Shown here: one piece after another, positions 7,936-17,068 of the stretch
Layout of the letters: each line of letters begins with the position of its first letter
How positions within the stretch are numbered: the first letter of the stretch is position 1
Assembly (NCBI GenBank): GCA_022825725.1
Contig: JAJDWE010000068.1
Location: forward strand, 1-64,000
Direction of reading: 5' to 3'
Length of the DNA: 64,000 nt
Source of the DNA: Gemmatimonadota bacterium
GTDB taxonomy: Bacteria > Gemmatimonadota > Gemmatimonadetes > Palauibacterales > Palauibacteraceae
The notes under the pieces: generated by a model
What the model saw: only the letters and a program-made list of their open reading frames with translations
Told to the model about the DNA's origin: nothing
Databases searched by the model: none
Position numbers and translations under genes: made by a program

Positions 7936-9113
7936 GGGCGCGCGTGGCGGGTGCGGCCCTGGCGTTCGCTGCGATCCTGGCGTTCGCTGCGATCCTGGCG
8001 TTCGCTGCTCCGCTCTCCGCCCAGGGAGGGCCGGAGATCGAGATCGCGGAGCCCTTCAAGGTGGGGACGTTCGAGATCGACGGCGCGCCGCGCGTCGCCC
8101 TCGTGCTGCGCGACGCCCTCATCGTCGACATCGAGGAGGCGAACCGGGACCTCGAGCGAAACCCGGTTTATCCGCCCGTCCCGGCGCCGGCCGACATGAT
8201 CGACCTCATCGGCCGCTACGAGTACGGGGTGCGGCTCCGGCTCTACGAAATCGTCAACGACCTCGTGGCCCGGGGCGGACTCTCCGGGAGCGGCCGAGCC
8301 GACTTCGTCCACAACCTCGACGACGTGCGGGTCCTCCCGCCGATCATGTACCCCGGAAAGATCCTGAACGCGGCGGTGAACTTCTACAGCCACGTCAACG
8401 AGGCGGGCAGCGAGGAAGAGCGACGCGAAGCCCGCCGCCAGCGGCGTGAGAACCGCGGCGTACCCTATCTTTTCCTCAAGCCGACGCGCGGCGCGGTGAT
8501 CGGGGCCGACGACCGGATCGTGATCCCCTTCGGCCGGGACCGCACGGACTGGGAGGTGGAACTCGGCGCCGTGATCGGGCGCAGCGCCAAGTACGTCGAC
8601 GCCCGGGACGCCCAGGACCACGTGTTCGGGTACACGGTGACGATCGACGTCTCCGACCGGGGCGGGCGGCCGCCCGGCGGCAACCCCATGACGTCCGACT
8701 GGTTCGTCGGAAAGGGTCACGACACGTTCGCGCCCATGGGTCCGTGGATCGTCCCCAAGGAGTTCTACGGCGACCCGATGGAGAAGCTGCGCCAGACGCT
8801 GGACGTGGGTGGTGAACGCATGCAGGAGGCCACCGCGGGAGACATGATCCACACCCTGTGGGAGCTGATCGAGTATGGGTCCTCCGTCTCGACGCTCTTC
8901 CCCGGGGACGTGATCAACAACGGCACCTCGGGCGGCGTCGGCATGGGCACGGCGGTCCGCGGGGAGACGCGATTCCTGCAGCCCGGCGAGGTCGTCAGCG
9001 CCTCGATAGACGGCATCGGCACGCTGACGCTCGAGGTCGTGGCCGAGACGGAGCCAGCCGGCGGAACCGGCGCCCGGCTGCCGCCCGTCCGCAGCTATCG
9101 GGGCAACCGCTAG
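7932..9113 (+). CDS. Exported fumarylacetoacetate hydrolase-fold protein, copy 2
   Basis: A 393-residue paralogue of the gene before it, sharing almost every core block (EPFKVGTFEIDGAPRVALVL, LPPIMYPGKILNAAVNFYSH, DWEVELGAVIGRSAKYV, FAPMGPWIVPKEFYGDPMEK, LFPGDVINNGTSGGVGMG). The ATG overlaps the preceding TGA (ATGA), so the pair is translationally coupled. Its signal peptide contains a short internal repeat: three FAAIL/FAAP units encoded by direct repeats of GCGTTCGCTGCGATCCTG around 7962-8007. Copy 2 carries an extra TAVRGET insert near the C-terminus. The two may form a heteromer or handle related substrates in the periplasm; this is inference from duplication and coupling. Confidence 0.88.
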   Translation: MRARVAGAALAFAAILAFAAILAFAAPLSAQGGPEIEIAEPFKVGTFEIDGAPRVALVLRDALIVDIEEANRDLERNPVYPPVPAPADMIDLIGRYEYGVRLRLYEIVNDLVARGGLSGSGRADFVHNLDDVRVLPPIMYPGKILNAAVNFYSHVNEAGSEEERREARRQRRENRGVPYLFLKPTRGAVIGADDRIVIPFGRDRTDWEVELGAVIGRSAKYVDARDAQDHVFGYTVTIDVSDRGGRPPGGNPMTSDWFVGKGHDTFAPMGPWIVPKEFYGDPMEKLRQTLDVGGERMQEATAGDMIHTLWELIEYGSSVSTLFPGDVINNGTSGGVGMGTAVRGETRFLQPGEVVSASIDGIGTLTLEVVAETEPAGGTGARLPPVRSYRGNR

Positions 9114-9153
9114 CGCGGGCTGGCACGACGGCAACTCCCGCCCGGACCGGCGG

Positions 9154-10509
9154 ATGACGCCCAGGCCCGCCCTGGGGCTGTGGATGTGCACGGCCCTCGT
9201 GGTCGGGAGCATGGTGGGCTCGGGCGTCTTTCTGCTGCCCGCCTCGCTCTCCCCGTACGGGGGGATCAGCATCCTCGGCTGGCTGGTGAGTGCGGGCGGG
9301 GCCATGTGCCTGGCGCTCGTGATGGCGCGGCTGGGCGCGCTGATTCCGAAGGTCGGCGGCCCCTACGCCTTCGCGCGCGAGGGCTTCGGCGACTTCATCG
9401 GGTTCTGGGTCGCGTGGTCCTATTGGATCTCGCTGCTCACGGCCAACGCGGCCCTCGCCGTGGCGACCGTGAGCTATGCGACCGTCTTCTGGCCCGTGCT
9501 TGGCGCTTCTCCCGTCGCCGGGGGCGTGGCATCCCTCGCCGCGCTCTGGGGCCTGACATTCGTGAACGCGTGGGGGGTGCGCGCGGCGGGGCACGTGCAA
9601 CTCGTCACCACCGTGCTCAAGCTCCTGCCGCTGGCGGCGGTCGGCACGATCGGCTTCCTCTACTTCCAGCCCGAGCACTTCCGTCCGTTCAACCCGACGG
9701 GGGGCAACCCCATCGCCGCGGTCACCGCGACGGTGACGCTCACGCTGTGGGCGTTCATGGGACTCGAGGCCGCGACCGTCCCCGCCGCCGATGTACGGGA
9801 CCCTGCGCGGACGATCCCGCGGGCCACGATCCTCGGCACCGTGATCGCGGCGTCGATCTTCATCATCAGCACCTCCGCCGTGATGGGGATCATCGCGCCG
9901 GCGGATCTCGCGGTTTCCACCGCGCCCTTCGCGGACGCGGCCGGATCGATCTGGGGGAATGCCGGCCGGCTCGTGATCGGCGCGGGCGCCACGATCGCCT
10001 GCTTCGGTGCGCTCAACGGCTGGATTCTGCTCTCCGGCCAGCTCCCGCGGGCCGCCGCGCAGGATGGCCTCCTTCCCGCCGCCTTCGCGCGGCTCAGTCC
10101 GCGCGGCACGCCGTCCTTCGGTCTCATCTTCGCGGCGGGCGTCGCGACGATCCTCATCGCGATGAACTACACGCGAGGCCTCGTCCAGGCCTTCACCTTC
10201 CTCATCCTGCTCTCCACGCTCGCGACGCTGCTCGCCTACGTGTTCGCGAGCACGACCGGACTGCTCTTCGCCGTGCGCGAGCGCCTCGCCGCGAGGGACG
10301 CCTCGCGTGCGGGGCGAAGCCCCGGCACGGCAGCCCCCGTGGGGCGGCTGGTCGTGGCCATCCTCGCCTTCGGGTTTTCCTTCTGGGCCATCGCGGGGGC
10401 GGGCCCCGAGATTGTGTTCTGGGGGTTCCTCCTCCTCGTGGCGGGGGTCCCGGTGTTTGTCGTGATGCGGGCCGTGGGCGACGGAAGAGGCGCGGTGGGC
10501 GGGGGCTGA
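9154..10509 (+). CDS. APC-family amino-acid permease
   Basis: A 451-residue inner-membrane transporter with about 12 hydrophobic segments. The first helix carries the APC substrate motif GSMVGSGVFLLPASL; ALIPKVGGPYAFAREGFG and FWVAWSYWISLL follow, as in the AdiC/PotE/YjeH branch. It begins 40 bases after the second FAH-fold gene on the same strand, so it may share their transcript and take up an amino acid or amine. Substrate not determinable from sequence alone. The C-terminal ten residues are Gly-rich and non-conserved. Confidence 0.88.
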   Translation: MTPRPALGLWMCTALVVGSMVGSGVFLLPASLSPYGGISILGWLVSAGGAMCLALVMARLGALIPKVGGPYAFAREGFGDFIGFWVAWSYWISLLTANAALAVATVSYATVFWPVLGASPVAGGVASLAALWGLTFVNAWGVRAAGHVQLVTTVLKLLPLAAVGTIGFLYFQPEHFRPFNPTGGNPIAAVTATVTLTLWAFMGLEAATVPAADVRDPARTIPRATILGTVIAASIFIISTSAVMGIIAPADLAVSTAPFADAAGSIWGNAGRLVIGAGATIACFGALNGWILLSGQLPRAAAQDGLLPAAFARLSPRGTPSFGLIFAAGVATILIAMNYTRGLVQAFTFLILLSTLATLLAYVFASTTGLLFAVRERLAARDASRAGRSPGTAAPVGRLVVAILAFGFSFWAIAGAGPEIVFWGFLLLVAGVPVFVVMRAVGDGRGAVGGG

Positions 10510-10518
10510 CTTACGCCC

Positions 10519-11049
10519 TCAGTCGGCGGCGGTCGCGCGCTCGAGAATCCGGAGGAACTCGTCCAGCGCGGTGCGGCCCTTGTCCCGCGCGTAGTAGCGG
10601 CGGACCTCCCGATACCGGTCCGCCGGATCGAGCTCCATTCCCTCCGTCATCACCCACTCCTGGATCGGTGCCGGGCGGGGGCCCCACCACCCGCGCTCGC
10701 GGAAGGTCTCGTCGTAGATGATGAGGACGGGGATCGACCGGCTCGTCCCGTTCGTGAGGTGGGCGTCCATCAGGTCCGGATTCTCGTCGCGAAGGAGGAC
10801 GCGCAGTTCGATGTTCCCGGCGACCTCCGCCAAGCGATCAAACACGGGGAGGGTGTTGATCGCGTCTCCGCACCAGTCCTCGGTGAGCGCTATGACCTTC
10901 CAACGGCCGGGGATGGCGCGGGCACGTTGCCGGGGTTCCTCGTCCACGGACGCCCGTCGGGCCAGCGCGTGCCAGAGTTCGCGGTTCTTCCCGACCGTCT
11001 CCAGGTACTCGGAAAACGTTGATGCGCCGTGAAATCGCTCTCGGTTCAA
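10519..11049 (-). CDS. Thioredoxin-family protein
   Basis: A 176-residue cytoplasmic protein. The segment KVIALTEDWCGDAINTLPVFDRLAE near residue 55 has the thioredoxin-like beta-strand followed by a WCGDA site with a single Cys instead of CxxC, and SRSIPVLIIYDE near 105 gives the conserved cis-Pro. This fits the thioredoxin-like family of small proteins seen in Bacillota and Gemmatimonadota; monothiol chemistry is inferred. No ATG lies at a sensible position. I chose the TTG at 11049 because an upstream ATG in frame would run into the divergent DDAH-like gene. Its stop is 10 bases from the convergent permease stop. Confidence 0.75.
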   Translation of the reverse strand: MNRERFHGASTFSEYLETVGKNRELWHALARRASVDEEPRQRARAIPGRWKVIALTEDWCGDAINTLPVFDRLAEVAGNIELRVLLRDENPDLMDAHLTNGTSRSIPVLIIYDETFRERGWWGPRPAPIQEWVMTEGMELDPADRYREVRRYYARDKGRTALDEFLRILERATAAD

Positions 11050-11152
11050 GCTCGGGAACCCTCGTGCTGAGGCCGTGACGGGGCGGTGCGGCCAGCGACG
11101 CCGACGGCGCCGGGGCCAGCGAAGGTACGGGGGCGGCCGTAGCTTCAGCCAG

Positions 11153-12079
11153 ATGAACGCGCGGCTGCAAACTGAAGCGAGGTTCGGCGTCTCAAGCATG
11201 GTGGCGCCGCTGCGGAAGGTGGCGATGCGCCGGCCGGGCCGGGCGACGCTGGAGGCGGATCCGGCGCGCTGGCATTACGCGGGGCCGCTCGAGTCCGCCC
11301 GGCTGCTGCGGCAGTACGACGCGTTCACGGAGCGCGTCGCGGCCGCCGGGGCCGATATCGAGTGGATCGGCGACTCGGCGGACGACGGTCTCGCCGACGC
11401 GATGTTCCCCTTCGATCCCTCCTTCATGACGCCCGGCGGCGCGATTCTTCTGCGGCCCGGCAAGGAGTTGCGCCAGCCCGAAGTGGCGAGCCACGAAGCG
11501 CTCTACCGCCGGCTCGGCGTGGCCGTGATGGGCGCCATCGAACCCCCCGGAACCGCGGAAGGCGGAGACCTGATGTGGGTCGACGCAGGCACCCTCGCGG
11601 CGGGACGCGGCTTCCGCACCAACCAGGCCGGCATCGACCAGCTTCAGGCCATTCTGACCCCGCTCGGAATCGAAGTTCGCGCCTTCGATCTTCCGATGTG
11701 GCACGGAAGCGCCGCCTGTCTCCACCTGCTCTCGCTCGTGAGCCCGCTGGACCGGGATCTGGCGCTGATCTATCCCCGGCTCTTTCCCGTCGCGCTCCAC
11801 GAACTGCTGCGCGAGCGAGGCATCCAATGCCTCGAGGCCGGGGATGAGGAGTTCACGGCCTCGGCGGGACTGAATCTCAACGTCCTCGCGACCGCACCGC
11901 GCCGCTGCATCGCGCTCGATGGATTTCCCGAGACGGTCCGGCTGATGAGAGATGCGGGCTGCGAGGTCACGCGTTTCGACGGCGACGCGCTCTGCATCCC
12001 GTGCGAGGGTGGCCCGACCTGCCTTACGCTCCCCATCCTCCGCGACCATCCGCCCTCTTCAACGGAAACCGTCCCATGA
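11153..12079 (+). CDS. Dimethylarginine dimethylaminohydrolase-like amidinohydrolase
   Basis: A 308-residue pentein-fold enzyme of the DDAH / arginine deiminase family. It begins with FGVSSMVAPLRKVAMRRP, typical of this group, has TAEGGDLMWVD and GRGFRTNQAGIDQL, the catalytic His in MWHGSAACLHLLSLV, and the catalytic Cys in CEGGPTCLTLPIL at the C-terminus. Such enzymes release an amine from a methylated or free guanidino group, giving citrulline or a related ureido product. The start at 11153 includes the conserved FGVSSMVAP block; an ATG at 11198 is possible. The gene runs into the SRPBCC gene with an ATGA overlap. Confidence 0.85.
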   Translation: MNARLQTEARFGVSSMVAPLRKVAMRRPGRATLEADPARWHYAGPLESARLLRQYDAFTERVAAAGADIEWIGDSADDGLADAMFPFDPSFMTPGGAILLRPGKELRQPEVASHEALYRRLGVAVMGAIEPPGTAEGGDLMWVDAGTLAAGRGFRTNQAGIDQLQAILTPLGIEVRAFDLPMWHGSAACLHLLSLVSPLDRDLALIYPRLFPVALHELLRERGIQCLEAGDEEFTASAGLNLNVLATAPRRCIALDGFPETVRLMRDAGCEVTRFDGDALCIPCEGGPTCLTLPILRDHPPSSTETVP

Positions 12080-12615
12080 ATCGCACGCTGAAGCGCATCA
12101 TCATCGGGATGCTCGTCGTCATCGCGGGCCTGATCGGGGTCGTCTACGGCGTCGGGAGTGCCCTGCCCGAGGATCACGTGGCGGCGGTGCGCGCCGGGTT
12201 CTCCGCAGCGCCCGAGGATATCTTTGCGGCGGTCGCGGACTATCGCGCGTACCCCGAATGGCGCCCGTCCGTCGAGGGAATCGAGGAACTCCCGGCGCGG
12301 GACGGAAAGCCGGCCTGGGTGGAACTCGGCGCCACCGGGCCGCTCCCCATGGAGTTGACGGAGAGCGAACCTCCGAACCGGCTCGTGGCGACGATCCTCT
12401 CGGAAGGCATGCCGTTCGGCGGCCGCTGGATCTTCGAGATCGAACCCGCCGCCGCGGGGGCGACGGTCACGATCACCGAGGAGGGCGAGGTCTACAGCCC
12501 GGTCTTCCGCTTCGTGAGCCGCTACTTCATGGGGCACCACGCCACCGCATCGCTGTTCCTCACCGACCTCGGCGCCCGTTTCGAGGAGACCGTCACCGTC
12601 GACGTGGTGCGCTAG
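12076..12615 (+). CDS. Membrane-anchored SRPBCC (START-like) protein
   Basis: A 179-residue protein with one N-terminal hydrophobic segment (residues about 8-28) and an SRPBCC/polyketide cyclase-like lipid- or ligand-binding domain: AGFSAAPEDIFAAVADYRAYPEWRPSVEGI is the opening helix-strand of that fold. The ligand is unknown. It overlaps the DDAH-like stop by four bases, so the two are coupled. The C-terminus FEETVTVDVVR ends the domain neatly. A convergent marC gene ends 22 bases downstream. Confidence 0.82.
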   Translation: MNRTLKRIIIGMLVVIAGLIGVVYGVGSALPEDHVAAVRAGFSAAPEDIFAAVADYRAYPEWRPSVEGIEELPARDGKPAWVELGATGPLPMELTESEPPNRLVATILSEGMPFGGRWIFEIEPAAAGATVTITEEGEVYSPVFRFVSRYFMGHHATASLFLTDLGARFEETVTVDVVR

Positions 12616-12637
12616 CCGAGCGCGTCAGCCGACCGCG

Positions 12638-13255
12638 TCAGCCGGCGAAGAACTCCCGGATGCCGCTGAGGCACATCTGGCAGCCGATGGCGAGGAGGAT
12701 CAAGCCCGAGAAACGCTCGAAGATCCGGACCGCCCGGCCGCTCAGCGCGTGAGAGAGGAAGCCGGCCGCCAGGAGCACGACGAGCACGCCCAGCGACGCG
12801 ACCGACACCGCGATGAGCGTGGCGACGGGAATCCCGATCAACGCGCCGGCCTCATCGAGCGCCAGCGTGATCACGGCGGTGATCGACGCCGGCCCCGCGA
12901 TCAGCGGCATGACGAGCGGGACCCAGAGGTGGTCCTCGGTCTCGCCCGGGTCCCGGCGTACGCCCGTGATCCCGAATCCCGCACCGCGGAGCATCTCGAG
13001 CGCGGCGAGGATGACGACGAGGCCACCGGCCGTCCGGAACGCGGCGAAGCTCACGTCGAAGAGATCCAGGATGCGCGCGCCGGCGACCGCGGCGATGGTA
13101 AGCACGACGAGCACCCCCACCGCCACCTTCACCGCCGCACGCCGGAGCTCCAAACGCGAAAACCCGTCCGTCGCCGCGAAGAAGAACGGAAGCTCGGCGA
13201 GTGGATTCGTGAGCGCGATGAGCGCAATGCTGCCGTAGAGAATCTGGTCGATCAC
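12638..13255 (-). CDS. MarC-family integral membrane protein
   Basis: A 205-residue inner-membrane protein with about six hydrophobic segments and the MarC/UPF0056 signatures: IALTNPLAELPFFFAATDGFS at the N-terminus, FRTAGGLVVILAALEML, and LVMPLIAGPASITAVITLA near 95. Function of the family is unresolved; early claims of a role in multiple antibiotic resistance were not upheld. It lies convergent to the SRPBCC gene and divergent from the serine hydrolase gene (119 bases apart). Confidence 0.92.
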   Translation of the reverse strand: MIDQILYGSIALIALTNPLAELPFFFAATDGFSRLELRRAAVKVAVGVLVVLTIAAVAGARILDLFDVSFAAFRTAGGLVVILAALEMLRGAGFGITGVRRDPGETEDHLWVPLVMPLIAGPASITAVITLALDEAGALIGIPVATLIAVSVASLGVLVVLLAAGFLSHALSGRAVRIFERFSGLILLAIGCQMCLSGIREFFAG

Positions 13256-13374
13256 GGGGACACGATATTCGCGCCGGCGCGCCGGCGCGACCTTCGCACC
13301 CGTGGCCGGAACCGCGTGCGTCCCGCATGTTGGCAGGGTTCCAGAAACCTCTCGTCCGGACTTCGGGGGAAGCC

Positions 13375-14826
13375 ATGAAACGCCTCACGCTCGCGGCCAT
13401 CGCGCTCGCCCTGCTCGCGCCCGCAGCCACCGCCGCCCAGCAGGAGCGGTCCTACGATTACTTCGCTCCGCAGCGGGAGATGATCCAGCGCGGCGTCCAG
13501 GCCATCCTCCAGTGCAACGGCCTGTTCACGGGAGACCGGACGCTGGAGCAGGTCTTCGAACAGGAGCTCGCCTACCTGCGCAACCCCGTCGGGACGGCCG
13601 AGGGCGGCGACTACGTCGTCGACTGGGAGAGGAAGGCGGTCGCCATCGGCGAACCCGGCGCGATTCCGACCATGCGGGCCGCGTTCCGCGAGGGGATCGG
13701 GTGCGTGATCATGTCGCCGGAGCAGACCTTCGACGACATCGACGACCTGCCGATCCTGACGACCCCCCCGCCGGACGGCGATCCCGAGGGGGCGGCGTGG
13801 CCCGACGGAGATCTCGTCATGAGTCGTCCACTCCCGCGCGGCGTCGATCCGGTGGCGCTCCGGGCCGCCTCCGACTGGACCTTCGACCGCGAGTCCCCGG
13901 AACAGGTGACGCTCAGCCTCATCGTCCTCTACGACGGGGAGATCATCCACGAGCGTTACGCCCCGGGCGTCAACATGTACACGAAGACCCGCACGTGGTC
14001 GACGGCGAAGAGCATCGCCTCGACGCTGATCGGCATGCTCGTCGACGAGGGCAAGCTGGCGCTCGACGAGCCGCTGCCTTTCGACTGGCTGCCGGAGAAC
14101 GCGGGGTCCGCGGAGATCGATCCCCGGCGCGAGATCACCCTCCGCCACGCGCTCAACATGTCGAGCGGACTCTATCCCGTGGACAGCTGGGGGATGGAAT
14201 ACGCGACCGGTTCCGGCTTCTCCTACTGGGCCGGAGAGAGTTCAGTGCACGGCGCCCGCAACCGCTCGCTCATGCAGGAACCCGGGACGTTCTGGGACTA
14301 CGAGAACTACGACACGCTGCTCGGCGTGTACGCGATGAAGAAGGCGATCGGCGACCCGCAGGCCTACCTCGAGTTCCCGCGGGAACGCCTCCTCGACAAG
14401 ATCGGGATGAGGAACACGCTCCTCAGCACCGACCGCTTCGGCGACTTCATCATGAGCAGCCAGGTCTACACGACGGCCCGGGACCTGGCCCGCTTCGGAC
14501 TCCTCTACGCGCAGAACGGGATGTGGAAGGACGAGCGCCTGATCTCCGAGGAGTGGATCGACTTCGTGCGGACGCCGGCCCCCGCCACGTCGGAGACCGG
14601 CAACTTCTACGGCGGCCAGTTCTGGCTCGTGCCGGACGACCGCACGGACGTGCCGAAGGGCGCCTATTCCACCGCCGGAAACCGCGGCCAGTTCGTCGTC
14701 ATCGTCCCGTCGCACGACGTCGTGATCGTCCGACGCGGGCTCGACTACGGCCGGCAGGGCTTCGACCGCTGGGACATGACGCGCGAGGTCCTGAAGGCGT
14801 TCGAACCCGTCGCCACGAACCCCTGA
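13375..14826 (+). CDS. Exported class C beta-lactamase-type serine hydrolase
   Basis: A 483-residue periplasmic protein with a Sec signal peptide (MKRLTLAAIALALLAPAATA). The beta-lactamase-fold domain shows the catalytic SxxK as STAK in TRTWSTAKSIASTLIGML near residue 207, a Tyr motif region in FWDYENYDTLLGVYAMKK, and QFWLVP ... YSTAGNRGQFVVIVPS near the C-terminus. About 170 residues precede the fold. This subgroup (often called 6-aminohexanoate-dimer hydrolase-like) includes esterases and amidases, so beta-lactam hydrolysis should not be assumed. GGGGGA lies just before the ATG at 13375. Confidence 0.87.
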   Translation: MKRLTLAAIALALLAPAATAAQQERSYDYFAPQREMIQRGVQAILQCNGLFTGDRTLEQVFEQELAYLRNPVGTAEGGDYVVDWERKAVAIGEPGAIPTMRAAFREGIGCVIMSPEQTFDDIDDLPILTTPPPDGDPEGAAWPDGDLVMSRPLPRGVDPVALRAASDWTFDRESPEQVTLSLIVLYDGEIIHERYAPGVNMYTKTRTWSTAKSIASTLIGMLVDEGKLALDEPLPFDWLPENAGSAEIDPRREITLRHALNMSSGLYPVDSWGMEYATGSGFSYWAGESSVHGARNRSLMQEPGTFWDYENYDTLLGVYAMKKAIGDPQAYLEFPRERLLDKIGMRNTLLSTDRFGDFIMSSQVYTTARDLARFGLLYAQNGMWKDERLISEEWIDFVRTPAPATSETGNFYGGQFWLVPDDRTDVPKGAYSTAGNRGQFVVIVPSHDVVIVRRGLDYGRQGFDRWDMTREVLKAFEPVATNP

Positions 14827-14875
14827 CGCCGGGAGGCGCGGGGTCAGTTCCGCCGAGGGTCGGACCCGGCGAGGG

Positions 14876-15553
14876 TCAGACCCAGCGACCGCCGTGGAGT
14901 TGGAGGACGAAGGGGTTGGTGTCGCGCTCCAGCCCCACGGTGGTCTCGGGGCCGTGGCCGGGGTAGAGGCGCGTCTCGGGCGGTAGCGTCAACACCTGCG
15001 AGCGGATGGACTCCATGAGCGTGCCGTAGTCCCCGCTCGGGAGATCCGTCCGTCCGATCGAACCCTGGAAGATCACGTCGCCCACGATCGCCATGGGGTG
15101 CGAGGTCGAGACGAACATCACGTGTCCCGGGGCGTGGCCGGGCGCGAACAGCACTTCGAACTCCGAGCCGCCGAAGGCGATGTTCGTGCCGGGGACGAGG
15201 TCGATGTCGGGCGGAGGCGGCTCCACGCAGGGCACGCCGAAAGCGAGGGCCTGGTTCGCGATGTTGTCGTAGAGCGGCCGGTCCAGCGGGTGGAGGTAGA
15301 TGGGCGCCCCCGTCTCCGCCTTCGCCTCCTTGAGGCCGTCGATGTGATCCAGGTGGGCGTGCGTGACGAGAAGCGCCGCGATGTTCAGGCCGCGGGCGCG
15401 CGCCTCGGCCAGCGCCTCCGGGGTCGCGGCTCCGGGATCGACCAGCAGCCCGGTGCGGCCGTCCTCGCACACCACCAGCAGCGTGTTCTGCACGAACGGT
15501 CCGCCCGTGAACGTCAGAATCTCGATCTTGCCCCCTCGATTATGCCCGCCCAT
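14876..15553 (-). CDS. MBL-fold hydrolase (glyoxalase II-like)
   Basis: A 225-residue cytoplasmic metallo-beta-lactamase-fold enzyme. The zinc motif THAHLDHIDG (HxHxDH) is near residue 60, the next His in FAPGHAPGHVMFVS near 135, the bridging Asp in IVGDVIFQGSIGRTD near 155, and the last His in LYPGHGPETTVG near 200. This is the layout of hydroxyacylglutathione-hydrolase-like thioesterases. The start at 15553 (MGGHNRGGKIEIL) is chosen because the longer open frame is an antisense shadow of the MATE gene. It is divergent from the MATE gene, 105 bases apart. Confidence 0.9.
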   Translation of the reverse strand: MGGHNRGGKIEILTFTGGPFVQNTLLVVCEDGRTGLLVDPGAATPEALAEARARGLNIAALLVTHAHLDHIDGLKEAKAETGAPIYLHPLDRPLYDNIANQALAFGVPCVEPPPPDIDLVPGTNIAFGGSEFEVLFAPGHAPGHVMFVSTSHPMAIVGDVIFQGSIGRTDLPSGDYGTLMESIRSQVLTLPPETRLYPGHGPETTVGLERDTNPFVLQLHGGRWV

Positions 15554-15658
15554 GCCCGCTTCTTCGCGCTCCGTGCGGGTGAGGCGGAGTCTATCCGCGG
15601 CACCGTGGGGCGGCAAACGGATTTGCCTTTCCGAACGCGCCGGACGCAGGATTGCGCG

Positions 15659-17014
15659 ATGAACCTCACCCCCCGCCGCGCGGACCTCGAGCGCATGCTG
15701 CGCCTCGCCCTCCCGATCGTGGCCGTCCAGGTCGGCATCATGATGATGGGCACGGTGGACACGCTCATGGTCGGCCGCCTGTCGCCGACGGATCTCGCGG
15801 CCGTCGGCCTCGGGAACATCTACTTCTTCCAGATCGCCGTATTCGGGATGGGCGTGCTCATGTCCCTCGATCCCATCGTCGCACAGGGCGTGGGGGCGGG
15901 AGACCATGAATCCGCCGCCAGAGGGATCCAGCGGGCACTCGTCCTCACCCTTTTTCTGACCGCGCTCACATCCCTGCTCTTCCTGCCCGCCGCGCGCGTC
16001 TTCGCCATCCTGCGGCAGCCCGCGGACGTCGTGCCGGTGGCGGGAGGGTATGCGCTGGGGTCCATCCTCGGGATGCTCCCCTTCTACGCGTTCGTCGTGC
16101 TGCGACAGAGCCTGCAGGCGATGCATCGCGTGGCGCCGATCGTGTGGACGATCGCGGGGGCGAACCTTCTGAACGCCTTCCTCAACTGGGTGCTGATCTA
16201 CGGGAATCTCGGGGTTCCGCAGCTGGGAGCCGTGGGCTCGGCGTGGGGGTCGAGTCTCGCGCGCTGGTGCATGGCCGCGGCGCTGCTCGCCCTCTCGTGG
16301 CGTTCGATGCGTCCCTACCTGGGCCGGTTTCGGCGTGAGGCCTTCGACCGGCGCGCCCTCGTGCGCATGGTGCGGCTCGGCACGCCGATCGGCTTTCAGC
16401 AGCAGCTCGAGTTCGGGGCGTTTGCCGTGATCGGCGTCATGATGGGCTGGCTCGGCACCGAGGCGATGGCGGGGCACCAGATCGCGCTGAACCTTGCGGC
16501 GCTCACCTTCATGGTGCCGTTCGGGATCGCGGCCGCCTCCGCCGTACTCGTCGGCCACGCGGTCGGGCGGGAAGACATGGACGGAGCGCGGCGGGCCGCC
16601 GCCGCGGGGATTCAGCTCAGCGGCGTCTTCATGCTCGTGACCGCCACGGCCTTCCTCCTCTACCCGCGCTTTTGGGCCGGCTTGTACTCGCACGATCTGC
16701 CGGTGATCGCGATCGCCGCGTCCCTCATCCCCATCGCCGGCGTCTTCCAGGTCACCGATGGCCTTCAGGCCGTAGCGGCCGGCGTGCTGCGGGGCGCCGG
16801 CGACACCTTCACGCCCTTCCTCGTCAACGCCCTCGGCTTCTGGCTGCTCGGCGTGCCGGTGAGCTACTTCCTCGCCTTCCACGCCGACTGGGGTCCGCGC
16901 GGCCTGTGGTGGGGCCTGGCCGCCGGACTCGCGGTCGTGGCCGTCCTCCTCTTCGCCCGCCTTCGCCGGGTCCTGCGCCGCGGGGTGCGACGAGTAGCGA
17001 TCGACACAACGTGA
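15659..17014 (+). CDS. MATE-family efflux transporter
   Basis: A 451-residue inner-membrane multidrug/toxin exporter with about 12 hydrophobic segments. Signatures include LALPIVAVQVGIMMMGTVDTLMVGRLS at the N-terminus, LGNIYFFQIAVFGMGVLMSLDPIVAQGVGAG, GTPIGFQQQLEFGAFAVIGVMMGWLG at the start of the second half, and MAGHQIALNLAALTFMVPFG. These match the NorM/YeeO-type MATE fold with two six-helix halves. It uses an ion gradient to export cationic or lipophilic compounds; substrate unknown. ATG at 15659 starts MNLTPRRADLERML. Confidence 0.92.
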   Translation: MNLTPRRADLERMLRLALPIVAVQVGIMMMGTVDTLMVGRLSPTDLAAVGLGNIYFFQIAVFGMGVLMSLDPIVAQGVGAGDHESAARGIQRALVLTLFLTALTSLLFLPAARVFAILRQPADVVPVAGGYALGSILGMLPFYAFVVLRQSLQAMHRVAPIVWTIAGANLLNAFLNWVLIYGNLGVPQLGAVGSAWGSSLARWCMAAALLALSWRSMRPYLGRFRREAFDRRALVRMVRLGTPIGFQQQLEFGAFAVIGVMMGWLGTEAMAGHQIALNLAALTFMVPFGIAAASAVLVGHAVGREDMDGARRAAAAGIQLSGVFMLVTATAFLLYPRFWAGLYSHDLPVIAIAASLIPIAGVFQVTDGLQAVAAGVLRGAGDTFTPFLVNALGFWLLGVPVSYFLAFHADWGPRGLWWGLAAGLAVVAVLLFARLRRVLRRGVRRVAIDTT

Positions 17015-17068
17015 CCTTGGCCCCGTGTGTCCCATCTAACGGATGACGGACGACAAGCGACGGGTTCC

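Noticed and set aside
15554-17035. Upstream extension of the MBL-fold gene
   Set aside because: The extra 490 codons are antisense to the MATE transporter gene and are of low complexity (His, Arg, Glu), so translation begins at 15553.
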